Source of the DNA: Monomorium pharaonis
Taxonomy: Eukaryota > Arthropoda > Insecta > Hymenoptera > Formicidae
Reading direction: 5' to 3'
Length of the DNA: 64,000 nucleotides
NCBI RefSeq assembly: GCF_013373865.1
Contig: NC_050467.1
Span: 39,417,132-39,481,131, forward strand
In this document: piece after piece, positions 10,661-22,359 of the stretch
Numbering within the stretch: position 1 is the first letter of the stretch
How the letters are laid out: the number at the start of each line of letters is the position of its first letter
The notes under the pieces: generated by a model
The model's input: only the letters and a program-made list of their open reading frames with translations
The model's database searches: none
Told to the model about the DNA's origin: nothing
Program-made: the position numbers and the translations under genes

Positions 10661-13100
10661 GTATTCCTAGCATCCCGAGAGAAACACGAGGCTTTTTGTT
10701 CAGCCTTCAAAGAAAGAAAGTGCCGCATTTACTAAAGAAATTTGCAATATTTCGTAATATCTCGCGAAATCAACTTCTGGGTCACCGATCCCGCCGATAA
10801 TTATCTTCGCTAACTGCTTTATATATTTAATCGAACTTTTAAACCGCCACGTTATCGCACGACGTCGGCAATGATTACGTGACGGTATAATTTGAGCGGC
10901 TAAATGCGATCATAAAATGGTCTCGCGAAAATGAAGGAGGAGGGATTGCTGCATAATGCCGTTGATTAATGCATTCTGGCAATTTGCGTGAGTGGTTTAA
11001 ATTATAATACGGAAATAAGAAATATATTTTCAGTTGGAACTTTGTTAGTTGAAATTAAAACATATTGATATACTAATCTTATCATGTGATAGATTAATTA
11101 CCAAAAACTTTTATTGAAATTTTTATAACTCTCTTAAATTCAATTAAAATTGCATAATACAATAAGTGAGGTTTTAATGTAGAATTAAGTCGTCTCATTA
11201 GTACTTATTCTTCTTGCATTCAATTCGATATAGAGATATGTAATATTGTGATCGCTGATCTGCAAAACGGGTCAACTGTATCATAAAGTGACACTGTGAA
11301 CTTTTTAAAAATATGCAAATTATTTTTAATTTCCGTTAATTACGCAATTCCGATAATGGAATGCGGTTATTAATATAAGGTGCACGCGCGACATTCGCGA
11401 ATCGAACGAAGTAATTTCGATCGTGGGTTCCGTCATCGTAATAGTACATTGCACGCGATGTGCCGCCTAAATAAAACAGGACGGGAGTATAATTCGACGA
11501 GGGCATGTCAATGTCAACGTCTCCCTTTGGAATCGAAATTAGAAAGGGAGCGTGGAATTTCAAGGGGTTATGCCGATCGGCTGGCTGATCGTTCTACTGC
11601 AGCACCACGTATCGCTATTGCAAAAGACGATGGGGTGGCCTCGCGGTGGTGCCGACGAAGGGAGAGAGCTTTTGCGCATATCTGTTTTGGCTAATGCAAC
11701 AGGGGGTGGACGGACGTACCGTGCAAACTGTAAAGTTAAGAAGATAAACGGGAGGATCGATAGCGTGAGTTAAGCCGGATTTCATGCGCGTCCATGCTCT
11801 CGCAAACAAGTCTTTTTGAATTTTCGCATTAGCATAATTGATGAACTCTATGAACGCTATACCGCAATTTATATGTAATCCCTCACACGGACGTTCGTTA
11901 ACGCGCGATTTTTCCAAAGAGCGCTGCGAATCCATTTGACAGAGATTGTTTCAGATTCACCTCTGGCTATGGATCAAAATTATATTTCCCTTCTCTACAG
12001 TAGTTTGCGTCGCATGCAAAATTGCGATAGAATGTACGCTGTGGAATATCGACGTGTATGCCAAATTCGCGACACGAATTTAGTCTATTTTGTTCCTGCG
12101 TTGACCGGCTCTACAGATCGAAATTCGGCGCTAAAGATCGGCCGGCAGGTGTCAATAATCTATACGTGTACGGTTCAGGCTGTCCGTTTTTCACCTGAAT
12201 ACTAATGAGCCATTTTCGACGGTCCGCTTTCAGTGGACGAAGGATAAAACGGAATAGAGGGATATGTATCTGCCATTCAGAGTCTGTCGGAAGAGCAACG
12301 ACGATGGCGGGAGAATGAAATGATTGTGGAACAAAAAGCCTTTTTTATATCCGTATGCGCGAAAAGTTTTTCATTAAATCGAGATTTACATTCAACGGTT
12401 ATCTTGCAGCTCTTTTCTTCATTTCAATCATAATTACACACTCGACGACGTCGAGTGATTTTCTTACTCTTCGATCTCTCTCTCATCATTAATATCATCT
12501 TAATTAAAGCAGTGACGTTACACTTGGATTTAAATGTCATTGCAGCTTGCATGTATTCACATTTGAATTCTCATTCTGCATTCATGACATATCTAATACC
12601 ATCTCCCTTATCGCTAGATGATATATTAATCAAATGTACATTATCGGTGATGCATTTGCAGACGTGTGATGTGACGTGCATTTTGAATTGTAAGAAAAAT
12701 GTTTGAGGACAATTTTAGATTATTATGATTGTTTAATTCTCTCAAAAGACAGTTATATTTAAAGAAATATCAAATTTAAAGAAGCTCTTAAGAATGTTTA
12801 AATATTTTCTTTCATAGTACGATATAACAACACATATGTACATTTTACAAAAATAAGTACAAAAAGTAAATTATTATCTGCTCTGTATTCTTAAAACTTC
12901 CCATCGATATCTGGTCTCAATGTAATATTTCTAAGTTGCAAAAATATATGCAACAACGTAGCAGAGGTTGATGTCCTATAAACCAGAATGGCCAAGTTGC
13001 CTACAGAAGAAGGGAGATAAAGCGCGAGAAGAGAGAGACAGGAAGAGAGAGGCAAATAGAGATATCGAGTCCAGATCGAGCCAAGCAGTACGAGTTGGTT
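10661..13100. other. mostly AT-rich spacer
   Basis: AT-rich DNA with a GC-rich pocket at about 11370-11800 that is open in overlapping frames on both strands. An inverted repeat with 9-bp arms and a 1-nt centre lies at 12439-12457 (CACTCGACG / CGTCGAGTG). No gene is supported. Confidence 0.45.
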
Positions 13101-13114
13101 GATATTGAGAAGCA

Positions 13115-13300
13115 AATTGAATCTGAATGTTGTCGTAAAAGATGGATATCAGTCTGCACGTGCATCGTCCTCCCCCAAATATTGTCTACCAATTCGTTAC
13201 TAACTTTATTCTCGGCATACGTTCGTTGCAAAGCTTTATCAATCTCTTCAGATGTCCAATGGGATTCACATTGCGGAGAGAGAACTTCTGGACGTTATTG
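13115..13300 (-). pseudogene. possible decayed coding segment, family unknown
   Basis: Minus-strand translation from about 13300 down to about 13115 gives a charged, protein-like stretch (contains HWTSEEIDKALQRTYAEN and later LVDNIWGRT) bounded upstream by a stop. Below about 13110 it turns into Leu-Ser-rich sequence from a purine-rich tract. The character suggests an old transposon or gene fragment, but I cannot name a family. A neighbouring minus frame over part of the same interval also looks protein-like, which weakens the call. Confidence 0.15.
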
Positions 13301-15035
13301 TAAAGAAACTGCATAGGCAAGTGTGATCGATGCCCTGAACAAATAAAGCTTGAATTTTGCACTATTTCCGCAACCAGATAAAGTAGACAAATAAGATATA
13401 TAAATAAATTTTCATTTTAGTGACATAGAGATAGGCAAATCAAAGTATTTCTTGTTTCCTATTAATTTTTAATTTTTAACTCTTAATCATACATTATTTT
13501 ATTCCCAATCATGTGTTAAATGATGTGAAATATTAAATATTTAAGAAATAGATGGAACATGATACTGATAAATAACAAATTTATTATATTCATGAGGAAA
13601 ATTAACTGATTCATAAAATTTAAGGCCAAATATTTTTGGTGAGATAGTACATATGAATTTTTGAGCTGATTTAGTTTGTAAAGTCAAAAGAGTGATAATA
13701 TCGTGATAAATTCGTTCTTCGTGATATTGTAATAAATAGAAAATAACTGTATCTGACAATAATTATTTGGAATTTATTATTGCATACATTTGAAAATAAT
13801 TTTATCTATCTCGCAATTTTATATTATGCGCAATACATGAATGCAAAATATCTTATTACAACTAATTCATTAATTACTTTTATATGGGCTTTGTAACATT
13901 ACATTGATCACATATTCAATACATCAATTATATTTTATACTATTATGTCCCCTTTAATAACTATTTCATGAATAAATTTTATGAATCTCAAACAGTGCTG
14001 CATTACTTAATAATAATGAAGCCATTTTATTTGATGAAATATCTAATGTTTCCAGCGAATGTTTTTTATTAACATAAATAACGTATGTGCGTAAAAGTGA
14101 AAATTAATCATAACGTCACATAATCATATCTATAAAAATTTCAAGCACATGGATTTATTAAAACGCTTTAGTTTGGATTTAGAATCTGCGTATTTCAGTC
14201 ATTTCAGAGAGGACAAGCTTTCAGTGATACGATTTTTTTAATGGCCATTTTCACGTTGGTCTAAGCTCGGTTGTTTTGTTGTAACGTTGGCTGTAACATG
14301 CCCTGATTACACGCAAACCGCGTTTGCCACGTACAGATTGCTCGCTCCAGCGATAATACGTGCGCATGCCAGAATTTTCCGGCCAGTATTTGCCTCTCGT
14401 AACACGCTATTTTAACACCAAAGGATCGGCAGACTCGAAATAACATTGCTTTGTTGACATTTAAAAAATTAGTTAGATGCATATTTATTGCAAGACAAAC
14501 GTCAAGCAAGAGGAAATAAAAAAAAGGGATCAATTATCAGGACAAAGCATGCAGGTGTTCGGGTAAGGGCATCAAGTGCATTATTAAAAAGAGAAAAATA
14601 GAGCATTAAACGAAACCGGGATTAATAACAAAGGAAGCAATAGCTTCAACGTATTTGTGTAGGTTAATACAATAATGCAGATATTACATCATAATATAGA
14701 TCTATCTATATAAGATACATGATATAATAGATATTCATATTATTATATGGCTTCGATAACTTATTTCAAATTTGTTCTATCTGTTATTTTATAATGCAAC
14801 TGTATACATTATCTTAAAAGACAATCCTAATGAGGTAAATTATTTTAAAAATCAGTTTTCGAATTGTTAATATACACGTATATCAACATATGTACTTACA
14901 GATATGTACGTGTACTTGCATGTATATTATGTACATATAAGTATGTGTTGTGCCTACCAGATCACATCGGTGAAAAAAATTGATCGCAGACGTCGCGTAG
15001 GAATTTTGATGAAACTTCGCACGCTTATAACGCAT
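13301..15035. other. AT-rich spacer
   Basis: Long AT-rich stretch with no recognisable gene, RNA or mobile element. The few open frames are short. Confidence 0.5.
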
Positions 15036-15202
15036 TTAAATGTATTCCGCGTGCCAGCACGCGTTCAGTAATGTGCTGGGAAAAGGCGCGAAAACACGCG
15101 CACGTACGGAGGCGCAATTTATTGTAACATATTTAGGAGTACGCGTGCGACACTCGAGCGGCCCGGCGCGCGGCGATCGAAAAGCGGTTGCTAGGCATCC
15201 TC

Positions 15203-15220
15203 TTTTTTTTTTTTTTTTTT
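15203..15220 (-). repeat. poly(T) tract, 18 T
   Basis: Homopolymer of 18 T, which is poly(A) on minus. No recognisable element is attached to it. Confidence 0.85.
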
Positions 15221-16550
15221 CGCACCGCGCCGATGTGTGCTTCCACCGAGCGAAACATCGCGGGGGTGTGTACAGTGCAAAGCTGCCGAAAAAGAGGAGA
15301 AAATTAGACTGCCTTTATTACTCACCCCTCGCGTTCGACAAATACGGATGCAAATGTAAAACTGGTTCGGGCTCAGCCAGACCGGAAACCCGTTTCATTC
15401 ATATTCATCCCGCTCGCGCTCGTATTGGTGTGACGTACCTCGCGAAATTTCTTCCATCACGACAGTCACATTCAATCAACAGCGAACGTACATATCTGGT
15501 CTGGGTGCTATCTGTGTATGGGCGCGTACATACGCGCGCGGCACACGCATACACGTATACGTTGAACGCGTACACGTGCGCAAATACGCGCGTTTTTTGT
15601 CCACGCGTAGAGAAAGAGGTACGGAGTTTATACCGCGCGGTTGTCCTCCCTCCTCGAATATTTAGTGAAATATTTTACACATCGTGAGATTTTTGCGCAT
15701 TATGTCCGCATCTCTCCCCCAACGAGGACGTATATTCATTTAATCATTATAATATTATGGAGGAAGCGCGGCGTGTCGCGGTGTTCGAATATCATTGTTA
15801 GATGCCGCCACGCATTGATCTCGGTGAATTTCCCCCTCCCGATCTCTCGCTCGGAATTAAATCTTGCAATCTTATACCTGCTTCGAATCTGGTACGCGTG
15901 CGGGCTAAAAACCAGTTGTTAAATTTGTATCGATTTGAATAAATCTACCTTTGGCGCGGCAATAGAGGGTACAGATCGTTCACATTTATACGTGAAAATA
16001 AAATAGAACACTGCTATTCACGCGGAAATATGAAACAGTTTTAATAATTTACTGCAACTCGACATTTATAAATTAAGCGCTACCGTACACATTTTCCGAA
16101 TACAAATATGAAATCACGAAACTTTTATCATTAATTATGCTTTTATGATTAAAAGTGAAATGGAGATTTTCCAAAATCCAAAAAAGCAACAACGAGATAA
16201 AATATTTTAATGAAAAAAAAATTGTATTTAATTGAAGCACCTACACGAGTTTGAATATTCCAAGTTTAATCAAATACACTAGAAGAAAAGCATTCGTGTA
16301 CTTGCTTTCCTCGGCGCGTTTTGCATCCGGTTGCTGGTAAAATGCATAAATTATCGGCAGTGTCTCCGCGAGTGTTAAAAAATTGAATCAGCGTTATTTA
16401 GAATTAGAGGTAAATGCGACGGCCATTCACTGGAGCCCAAATGCGCATCGGGATGTATTCTACGCAACGCTTTGCCGCCTTTGAAAAGTCTAAAAGCGAG
16501 CTTCTCTGTAATTCCCGCTGATCCAATTACGGTAACGCGGGGAATAAGTT

Positions 16551-16564
16551 AGCGCGCGCGCGCG
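16551..16564. repeat. (GC)n microsatellite
   Basis: Short alternating GC tract of about 14 bp in the CpG-rich island. Confidence 0.85.
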
Positions 16565-16902
16565 GGAAGGTACAAGTGTGCGATTTCTAAACAAAGCACG
16601 AACCTGGAAAGCGGCCGGCACTCCGTACCGTCCATTCTTAACCGCATCGATAAATGTATTCGTACAAAGACATTTACACACATACACACACAGACAGACG
16701 CGAGCGCGCGTACGGATCGATCGAAAGGGCCGTGGATGATTACACGTTTATTAATGCAATACGTCACTGGTCATTTCGCGCGGCAGTTTCCAACGCCGGT
16801 ATTTAAGACAGTCAACGTCAAGCCTCGTCGCGGAAATATTCGTTCAATAATTCGGGGTACGCGGCGAGACGGTCGATCGCGCAATTACGTTACGGTACAT
16901 AC

Positions 16903-17110
16903 CTGAATTAGACAGCGAGCTCATCGCGTTCGTCGCCTCCGTCGTTCACGAACCCTCTGGCACTTTCGACGTTCGCACTGCACGTACAACACTGGATCTC
17001 CACGCGAGACACAACGCAGCGCGGGCCCGACATATCGGCACGAGTATCGCGCGGAGTACCGAACTGCGGAGTGAAAACAGTAACGCACTTCTCTGGCTCG
17101 GAGCGATGAC
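16903..17110 (-). other. candidate minus-strand first exon with CpG-rich promoter
   Basis: On minus, AATTCAG/GTATGTACC is a near-perfect donor (last exon base 16903). An ATG at 16924 gives seven codons (MSSLSNS) plus one base into the donor, so it could be a start codon in a first exon. Upstream, about 17100-16925 is CpG-rich and non-repetitive, as a promoter or 5'UTR would be. The 5' limit is not visible and the start given is approximate. The segment touches the retrotransposon relic. No downstream coding exon was identified. Confidence 0.25.
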
Positions 17111-17117
17111 GAACCGA

Positions 17118-17800
17118 AATTTCTAGAGTGCCAATTTGTGCTATTCCTCTTTTCTTGAATATACTGTTTATTTTTGAGAACATATGCGCCGAGTCTTTTT
17201 TTGAAGATTTGTTATTCTATTTTTCTAGTAATTGCTTATGGAGGAGGTGAATTCTATTTTTAGTGTTTCGCGGGTATTGTTTAGTTCTTTTTTTCTATCA
17301 TATTATTAATTTTTGGCCATTCTCTTTTTAGGTTTTATTTTAGTTAGTATTTTATTTTTCTTTTTTTGTAACTTTTGTATCTTTTCGTTTATGTATGAAT
17401 TTACTGAGTCTTTGTTCTTTATTTTAGGTAGATAAAGTAATAATTTTATCTATTGTGTGTGTATCTAGTATTTTATTATTTAACTTTTGCATGTAATTTT
17501 TTTTTCTTGAATTGTTAAGTTTCTGTTATTTGGAATTTTTTCTAGCCCGTTTTTCTGAAGTTATATTGTGGTTTGCGCTATTGTTTTCTATTTCTAATCC
17601 GTCTTTTTTACTAACTGATATGTGGCATTTTATTACGTCATGGTCGCTGTCATATGGTATGTCTAGGTTGTCGTTTTTGCCTAAGTCGTGGAAAGTTAGT
17701 GAGTTAGTCTCGTATCTACCAAGGCTATGTTCAGGTATGAGTTTCCGTTGAAGTACGTCGGGTATTTGGTAGCCTTGTACTACTTAAAAGTAGCATTTTT
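17118..17800 (-). mobile_element. non-LTR retrotransposon relic, end of endonuclease domain plus linker
   Basis: Read on minus, frame-shifted translation gives the end of an apurinic-endonuclease-like domain (PTYFNGNSYL, then DIPYDSDHDVIKCHI, with the conserved Ser-Asp-His at about 17648-17640). A Lys/Asn-rich linker follows (YINEKIQKLQKKKNK). It ends in a stretch (KINSIFKKRGIAQIGTL, near 17180-17118) like the segment that precedes reverse transcriptase in Jockey-like elements. Several frameshifts and stops break it, so it cannot be functional. No reverse transcriptase motif follows: the copy stops at about 17118. Losing the 3' part is unusual, since these elements normally lose their 5' end on insertion, so later deletion is likely. 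Family placement is inferred from motif order. Confidence 0.65.
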
Positions 17801-19700
17801 TGAATGCTATTTGTAAATTTGCAAGTGTCTATACTTTTTTGAACTTGATTTATTGTTCATTATTATTGGTAATATTATTATTAACCGATTATTGCGTTTG
17901 TTTAATTCTTTTACCGTTTGACTATTATTAAAATGTTTATCGGTTTCGATACGTCGAAAACAACGACGTCTCTATGGAATACTGCGGTCCAATAACGAAT
18001 GCAGTAACTATAGTATTTGGTGATAGTTATCTCAACATGCTGGTAATACAAAAATGCCATTAAATGTTACACACTACACATTGCTCGAATATTTTACAGA
18101 TAACACGCCGTTGCGTCGCGATATCCAATCATCAGATAACGATAAATTGTAACAATGTGAAAATCGACCGACGATTAATATTAAAAAATATAAGAGTAAC
18201 AAATCGTGTGTATATCTGTACATATTATAAAAAATATCTATATAATAATGATAAATATATACTCTGTACGAATAGCAGAATTTGATACGTTTATTATCTT
18301 TGTTTATACTAATTATTTAAATCTTGGGAAATTTATCATTTTTACTTCAAACTTGTATAACTTATTAATAATTATATTTTGAATTTATACTGTAATAATT
18401 TAGTTTTCAAAAATTTTTGCCACAAAAAAATTCTATCTGATATATTGCATTTGTTGTGTTTCTTTTATTGGAAATTTAATTGCGATTTTTAGCTTTTCAA
18501 AGATTATGGTTCAGTGCATCGATTACAACGATAATTATCGAAATGTTGGGCACTAAAGTTTCACTAAATGTGATTAAACAGGCGGCACGTAAGCTGCGTC
18601 ATTTCCGTAAAGCCATTTCGGGATTGCAATCAACATATTGCAGAGATTCTACGACGATTATTCGAACGTTTATTGTAATGATTGGATGGGCAGAATTGGC
18701 GAGGTCGCATATCGACTCAAAAATACCGAATGTCGAATTCATGACGCTATCAAACGGTTATTGTCGCCAACAAGTCCACAAGAGTCAGTATTCTATCCTC
18801 GTGTAACCAAGCTATGAACTCTATAACGAAGCTATACAAAAACTGTATGTGTTACATGACCGCACACAAATTTCAATAGGAGATCCGTTGTACGGTCTAT
18901 CCCGCGATTTACAGATTTATATATATATATATATATTTTTTTTTTCTACGTAGGAAAATATAATGATATGTTTTTTAATGACAGCATTTTTTAAATATAT
19001 TTTTCAAGTATACCGAATGCGTATTACAAAACAAAATAATTAGTGAAACATTGCCTTTGGCGATATCGATGATTTACTGTACATTTCAGTTTTAATTGAT
19101 AATTAACTGAATTTTCGTACACTGTCAATGAAACAATAAAAAAAAGCATGGAAAGATTCAGTCATCTACTAACAAAATTAACCAACTGACATTAAGTATA
19201 TATTTATGACTGACATAATGGAATAATAAATAAGAAGAAAATTGAAAGCTGAATATTTCGAAATACATGTTGCGTAGAAATGAGAGAGAATCGTGCATTG
19301 TTTCGTTCCCAGAATAATGAACAGGATGAAAAGTAGCCGGGGTAATTAAAATCAAGAATGGAGGAAGGTTATAAACAAAAAAGGAATATTTTTTAGAAAG
19401 ACGGGAGATATATGAGAAACTAGGTTAAACAAGAACGAATTTAGCGTACTCTTACACGGAAGCTTTTAATCCGCTTCCGTAAAAGCATTGCAAGTGAACT
19501 GCATAACTGTGATTTAGTTAGAAACTAATATATCGCATTTCTCGAAACAGAGGCTTTTTCAAATTCTTAATTGAACGAGAACAAGTCAAACATTTTGTGA
19601 TTCAATATTGAAATTTGATTTAATAATAACGAATTTTTTCGTGTATGAGCCTGGGGAAAGCGCTGCATTTCGAAGTCGGACGGATCGCATATAAAATATC
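17801..19700. other. AT-rich spacer
   Basis: Strongly AT-rich with a TA/T tract at 18917-18945. A 108-codon frame at 18480-18806 (plus) is not recognised and is probably chance. A stem-loop with 8-bp arms and a 9-nt loop lies at 19456-19480 (ACGGAAGC / GCTTCCGT). No gene is seen. Confidence 0.45.
18917..18945. repeat. (TA)n followed by poly(T)
   Basis: Nine TA units run into about ten T. Confidence 0.9.
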
Positions 19701-21052
19701 CGCTCTTCATATTTAATTAACTACATTCGCAGCCATGATTGGCACTTTGCAAGTGCTCAAAAGCCAACGGTACATTCGCGTAGGACGCACCGGCATCGGT
19801 ATGCACGACTTGGATTCCTTCGATTCGCGTGTCAAGAAATTTTGCAACCGGCATTCTGCAAGCAGCGATGACGTGCGTGCGACACGAATAAAATAGAGCC
19901 GCGGCGGCGACGATGGCAGTTTAATTAAGCGTACGTGTCTGCGATGTGCACGCTGAGAAAAGGCAACGGCGATGGGCGCCACGGTGGTCACATATTCACG
20001 TAATAACGTACGTAAGCGTCGCACGTAACAGCGTCGCAACGCCGGTCTATCCCGGGCAGAATGGCGACTGATTGCCGCGCAGTGCGAATTTAATGCGAGA
20101 TTCCCGGCAATCCTCGCGCGCGATATATACACGCCGACCGGACACGCACGCGAGCACGCATTCAGACGCGCGTGCTTGCGCAAATTACCCGCGGCGACGC
20201 CATGAAAAACGCACGTCGATGTTGAGGTCTGCGGTTTCTGTACCTGACACCGACGCATTCTTCGCTACGGACACGGGAGCGTACGGTGTCGCAACTAGAG
20301 CATAATGAAGCGGGGACGTGGACAGAGTTGTTCGAATGCCCCATCGGATTTGGACAGTGTAACCGCGCGCGCAAGCTGTGTATAGCTGCGAACTTTCGCG
20401 AAATAAAATAACGGTATAATGACAAATGTTAGCGTTATATTATCGGAAACACGTTGCTCGAGGAAGGTGAGGCCTGGGCTCCTAATCCCCGATACCCGCG
20501 CAACAGACACGCGCGCGCCAGCTCGCGTAATCGCGACCCTCCCCTCACCCTCTCCTCCCGGGCGATAATTAGTTTCGATATCATCCCGGCGCACCGGCGG
20601 CGGCCGAATCCGCGCAGCAACGCGTGAAAAGGACAGCGGTTTTCGGCGCGGCGCAGCAGTTTGACGCGCGACGATAGGTCGTCGCGCGCGTTGAACACGC
20701 TCGGCGTTTTGACACCCGTCCGTCGGGCGTGCGCGCGCGTATAATACACGCGCGTGTGTGTGTGCGTCCATACGCACGGACGCGCGTGGAAACCGCAAAA
20801 TTCATTCGCGATCGGCCGACCGCGCCGACGTTCCGATCGTTTTTCCGCGGCGATACAATTTTTTTTTTTTCCCCGCTCCCGTCGTCTCGTCGAAACGGCC
20901 GCGGTGGTGGTCGCCGTCGTCGGCGGCGCTGCCCGGCCGCGGTTGTCCGTCGGTAGAAATTCGCTTTTCATAATTGGCCTGCGGCGTTTTCTGCGCCTGG
21001 CACGCTAATGAGCGGTATTGGCAGCCCGTCTAATTTATCTGTGCCGGTGCGT

Positions 21053-21165
21053 GTGCTGCTGGCTGTCGCTGCCGCTACCGTTGCTGCTGCCACCGTCGCC
21101 GCCACCGCTACCGTCGCCACCACTGCCGCCACTGCCACCGCCACCGCTGCCGCCACCCCCGCCGA
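21053..21165. repeat. imperfect GCC/ACC/GCT trinucleotide repeat, open on both strands
   Basis: About 113 bp of degenerate trinucleotide repeat. On plus it reads as Ala/Thr runs in a frame of about 175 codons, and on minus as Ala/Val runs in about 172 codons. The repeat lacks stop triplets in either orientation, which explains both long frames without any gene. Confidence 0.85.
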
Positions 21166-21300
21166 CCGATCGATTATCCGGCTTAACCGCTGCGTAATGG
21201 GCAACCTGGGTTTCGCTGCGAGAGCGACCGACCGGCGTATCAGCGGTCGCATGAGCGCCCGCGATGGAGTAAAGGGCCGATATTCCTCCATCCGTTCCCT

Positions 21301-21318
21301 CCCCCCCCCCGGGCCCCC
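21301..21318 (-). repeat. C-run (G-run on minus), G-quadruplex-prone
   Basis: Ten C, three G and five C in a row. On minus this is a dense G-tract interrupted by CCC. Confidence 0.85.
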
Positions 21319-21555
21319 GCGTCCCTCTGTCGCAAATGCCGCCGCCGCGGTGATACTCGACTGGTCCGCATTTTTCGAAATTGGTTTCCGCGGGACTCGC
21401 CGTGTCGCCTCGCGCCGCATCGAGAGATTTTTCCTAAACCGTTTCATTTTTCCGCGTAATTTTTCCCGTACGGCCGCCGCTACCACGGCGTGCGAACCGG
21501 GGACGTGCGCGCGTGAGCAGCTCGGAATTAAATAGCGCGTTTCGTTTGCCCACGC

Positions 21556-21556
21556 T

Positions 21557-21591
<35 letters not shown>

Positions 21592-21607
21592 CTTTCTCTT
21601 TCTCTCC
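21556..21607. repeat. (CT)n microsatellite
   Basis: About 50 bp of CT repeat with TTT and TAT interruptions at the 3' edge of the CpG-rich island. Confidence 0.95.
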
Positions 21608-21660
21608 CTTTTTTTCGTGCCCGCGCCGCGCTATCGATACGCGTGCAGTTATCTCTCGAC

Positions 21661-22263
21661 GGGTTTAAAGCCACGGGAATTCCGATCGTCCGGAAATTTT
21701 TAAATACGATCGCACGATTGGCTGTAGCGGTTAATTTATCGACAAAACTAATACGAAGAATTGCATGTTAATTCGAAATTTGACGAGGCTGGGGAGTGCT
21801 TTTTTAATTAAAACCGAAATATTATAGAAAATTAAGGAATGTACGACAGACAAAAGGAAAGAGGAAGACAGCGTGATCTCGCCGGTGCAACGACTTAAAC
21901 TTTAACTACCTGCGTGTCGAGGAATCGTTTATCTTCGTATTATCGATCGATCGTTTGCCTGGTAGCACGACGTACGAGCCCGGAACAAACGATCGAACAA
22001 GATCGCAAATTTTTTATGTGACCTATCCGATGTTCCACCGGCTAATTTGATTGAATCCGAAATTAAATATTGGCAAAAGTATTGTAAATTTAAACGGCAT
22101 ATCGTTGATAATTTCCTCATTTTTTACTAATTTTTTCTACATCTTGTATCCGTCGAATTTATATTACATTTTCATTTCTTTAGTAATAATCTAATTTTTC
22201 TAAACTGATTGATCTGCAACTTTGTCCGATTGAAAACATAGAATTAAAGTTTCGTTTTTGCAG
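21661..22263. other. spacer of mixed composition
   Basis: No recognisable gene. It ends in a T-rich stretch resembling the 3' end of an intron on plus. Confidence 0.4.
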
Positions 22264-22359
22264 TCACGGCTAATTGGCAATTACTAATTTAGCAAATAGA
22301 TGCTAACGCGGTCACACAATCGAAATAAAAGACACTGCTTCGGATGAAAAACGCAGAAG
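22264..22359 (+). other. candidate non-coding or 5'UTR exon
   Basis: The acceptor GTTTTTGCAG (AG at 22262-22263) and the donor GCAGAAG/GTAATTG (exon end 22359) enclose 96 nt. All three frames are closed, so it is not an internal coding exon. An ATG near 22344 would give five codons and one base into the donor. The donor is only moderate. It shares its strand with the exon-like segment at 8112, but nothing links them. Confidence 0.18.

Larger units (their letters stand above)
15036..16902. other. CpG-rich island, no gene recognised
   Basis: GC-rich DNA at 15000-15900 and 16400-16900 flanks an AT-rich centre. The longest open frame of the window (15040-15687, plus, 215 codons) lies here. It reads through an 18-T tract as poly-Phe, is rich in Arg, His and Tyr, and matches no family, so I take it as chance. 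On minus, an acceptor-like TTTTCCCAG is present near 15076 and GCAG/GTATAAG near 15887. Neither forms a clear exon. Confidence 0.45.
19701..21660. promoter_or_regulatory. largest CpG-rich island of the window
   Basis: About 2 kb of CpG-dense DNA between AT-rich flanks. It holds GC-rich simple repeats and many long overlapping frames on both strands (up to about 180 codons) that have no domain and are rich in Arg, Ala and Thr. These are what a stop-poor island produces. At 20466/20467 plus, GGAAG/GTGAGGC is a good donor preceded by an ATG-initiated 16-codon frame (from 20419). The island may hold a promoter or a first exon, but no transcript is shown. Confidence 0.3.

Noticed and set aside
15040..15687. 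Longest open frame of the window, 215 codons on plus
   Set aside because: It reads through an 18-T homopolymer as poly-Phe, is dominated by residues typical of CpG-rich DNA (Arg, Ala, His), has no domain, and overlaps other open frames. Chance frame in a stop-poor island.
19713..20258. 181-codon frame on minus
   Set aside because: Arg/Ser/Ala-rich, no domain, and no splice or start context that distinguishes it from overlapping frames in the CpG island.
20419..20466. ATG frame of 16 codons running into the GGAAG/GTGAGGC donor
   Set aside because: The donor is good, but the frame is too short and no acceptor or second exon supports it. Noted only within the island entry.
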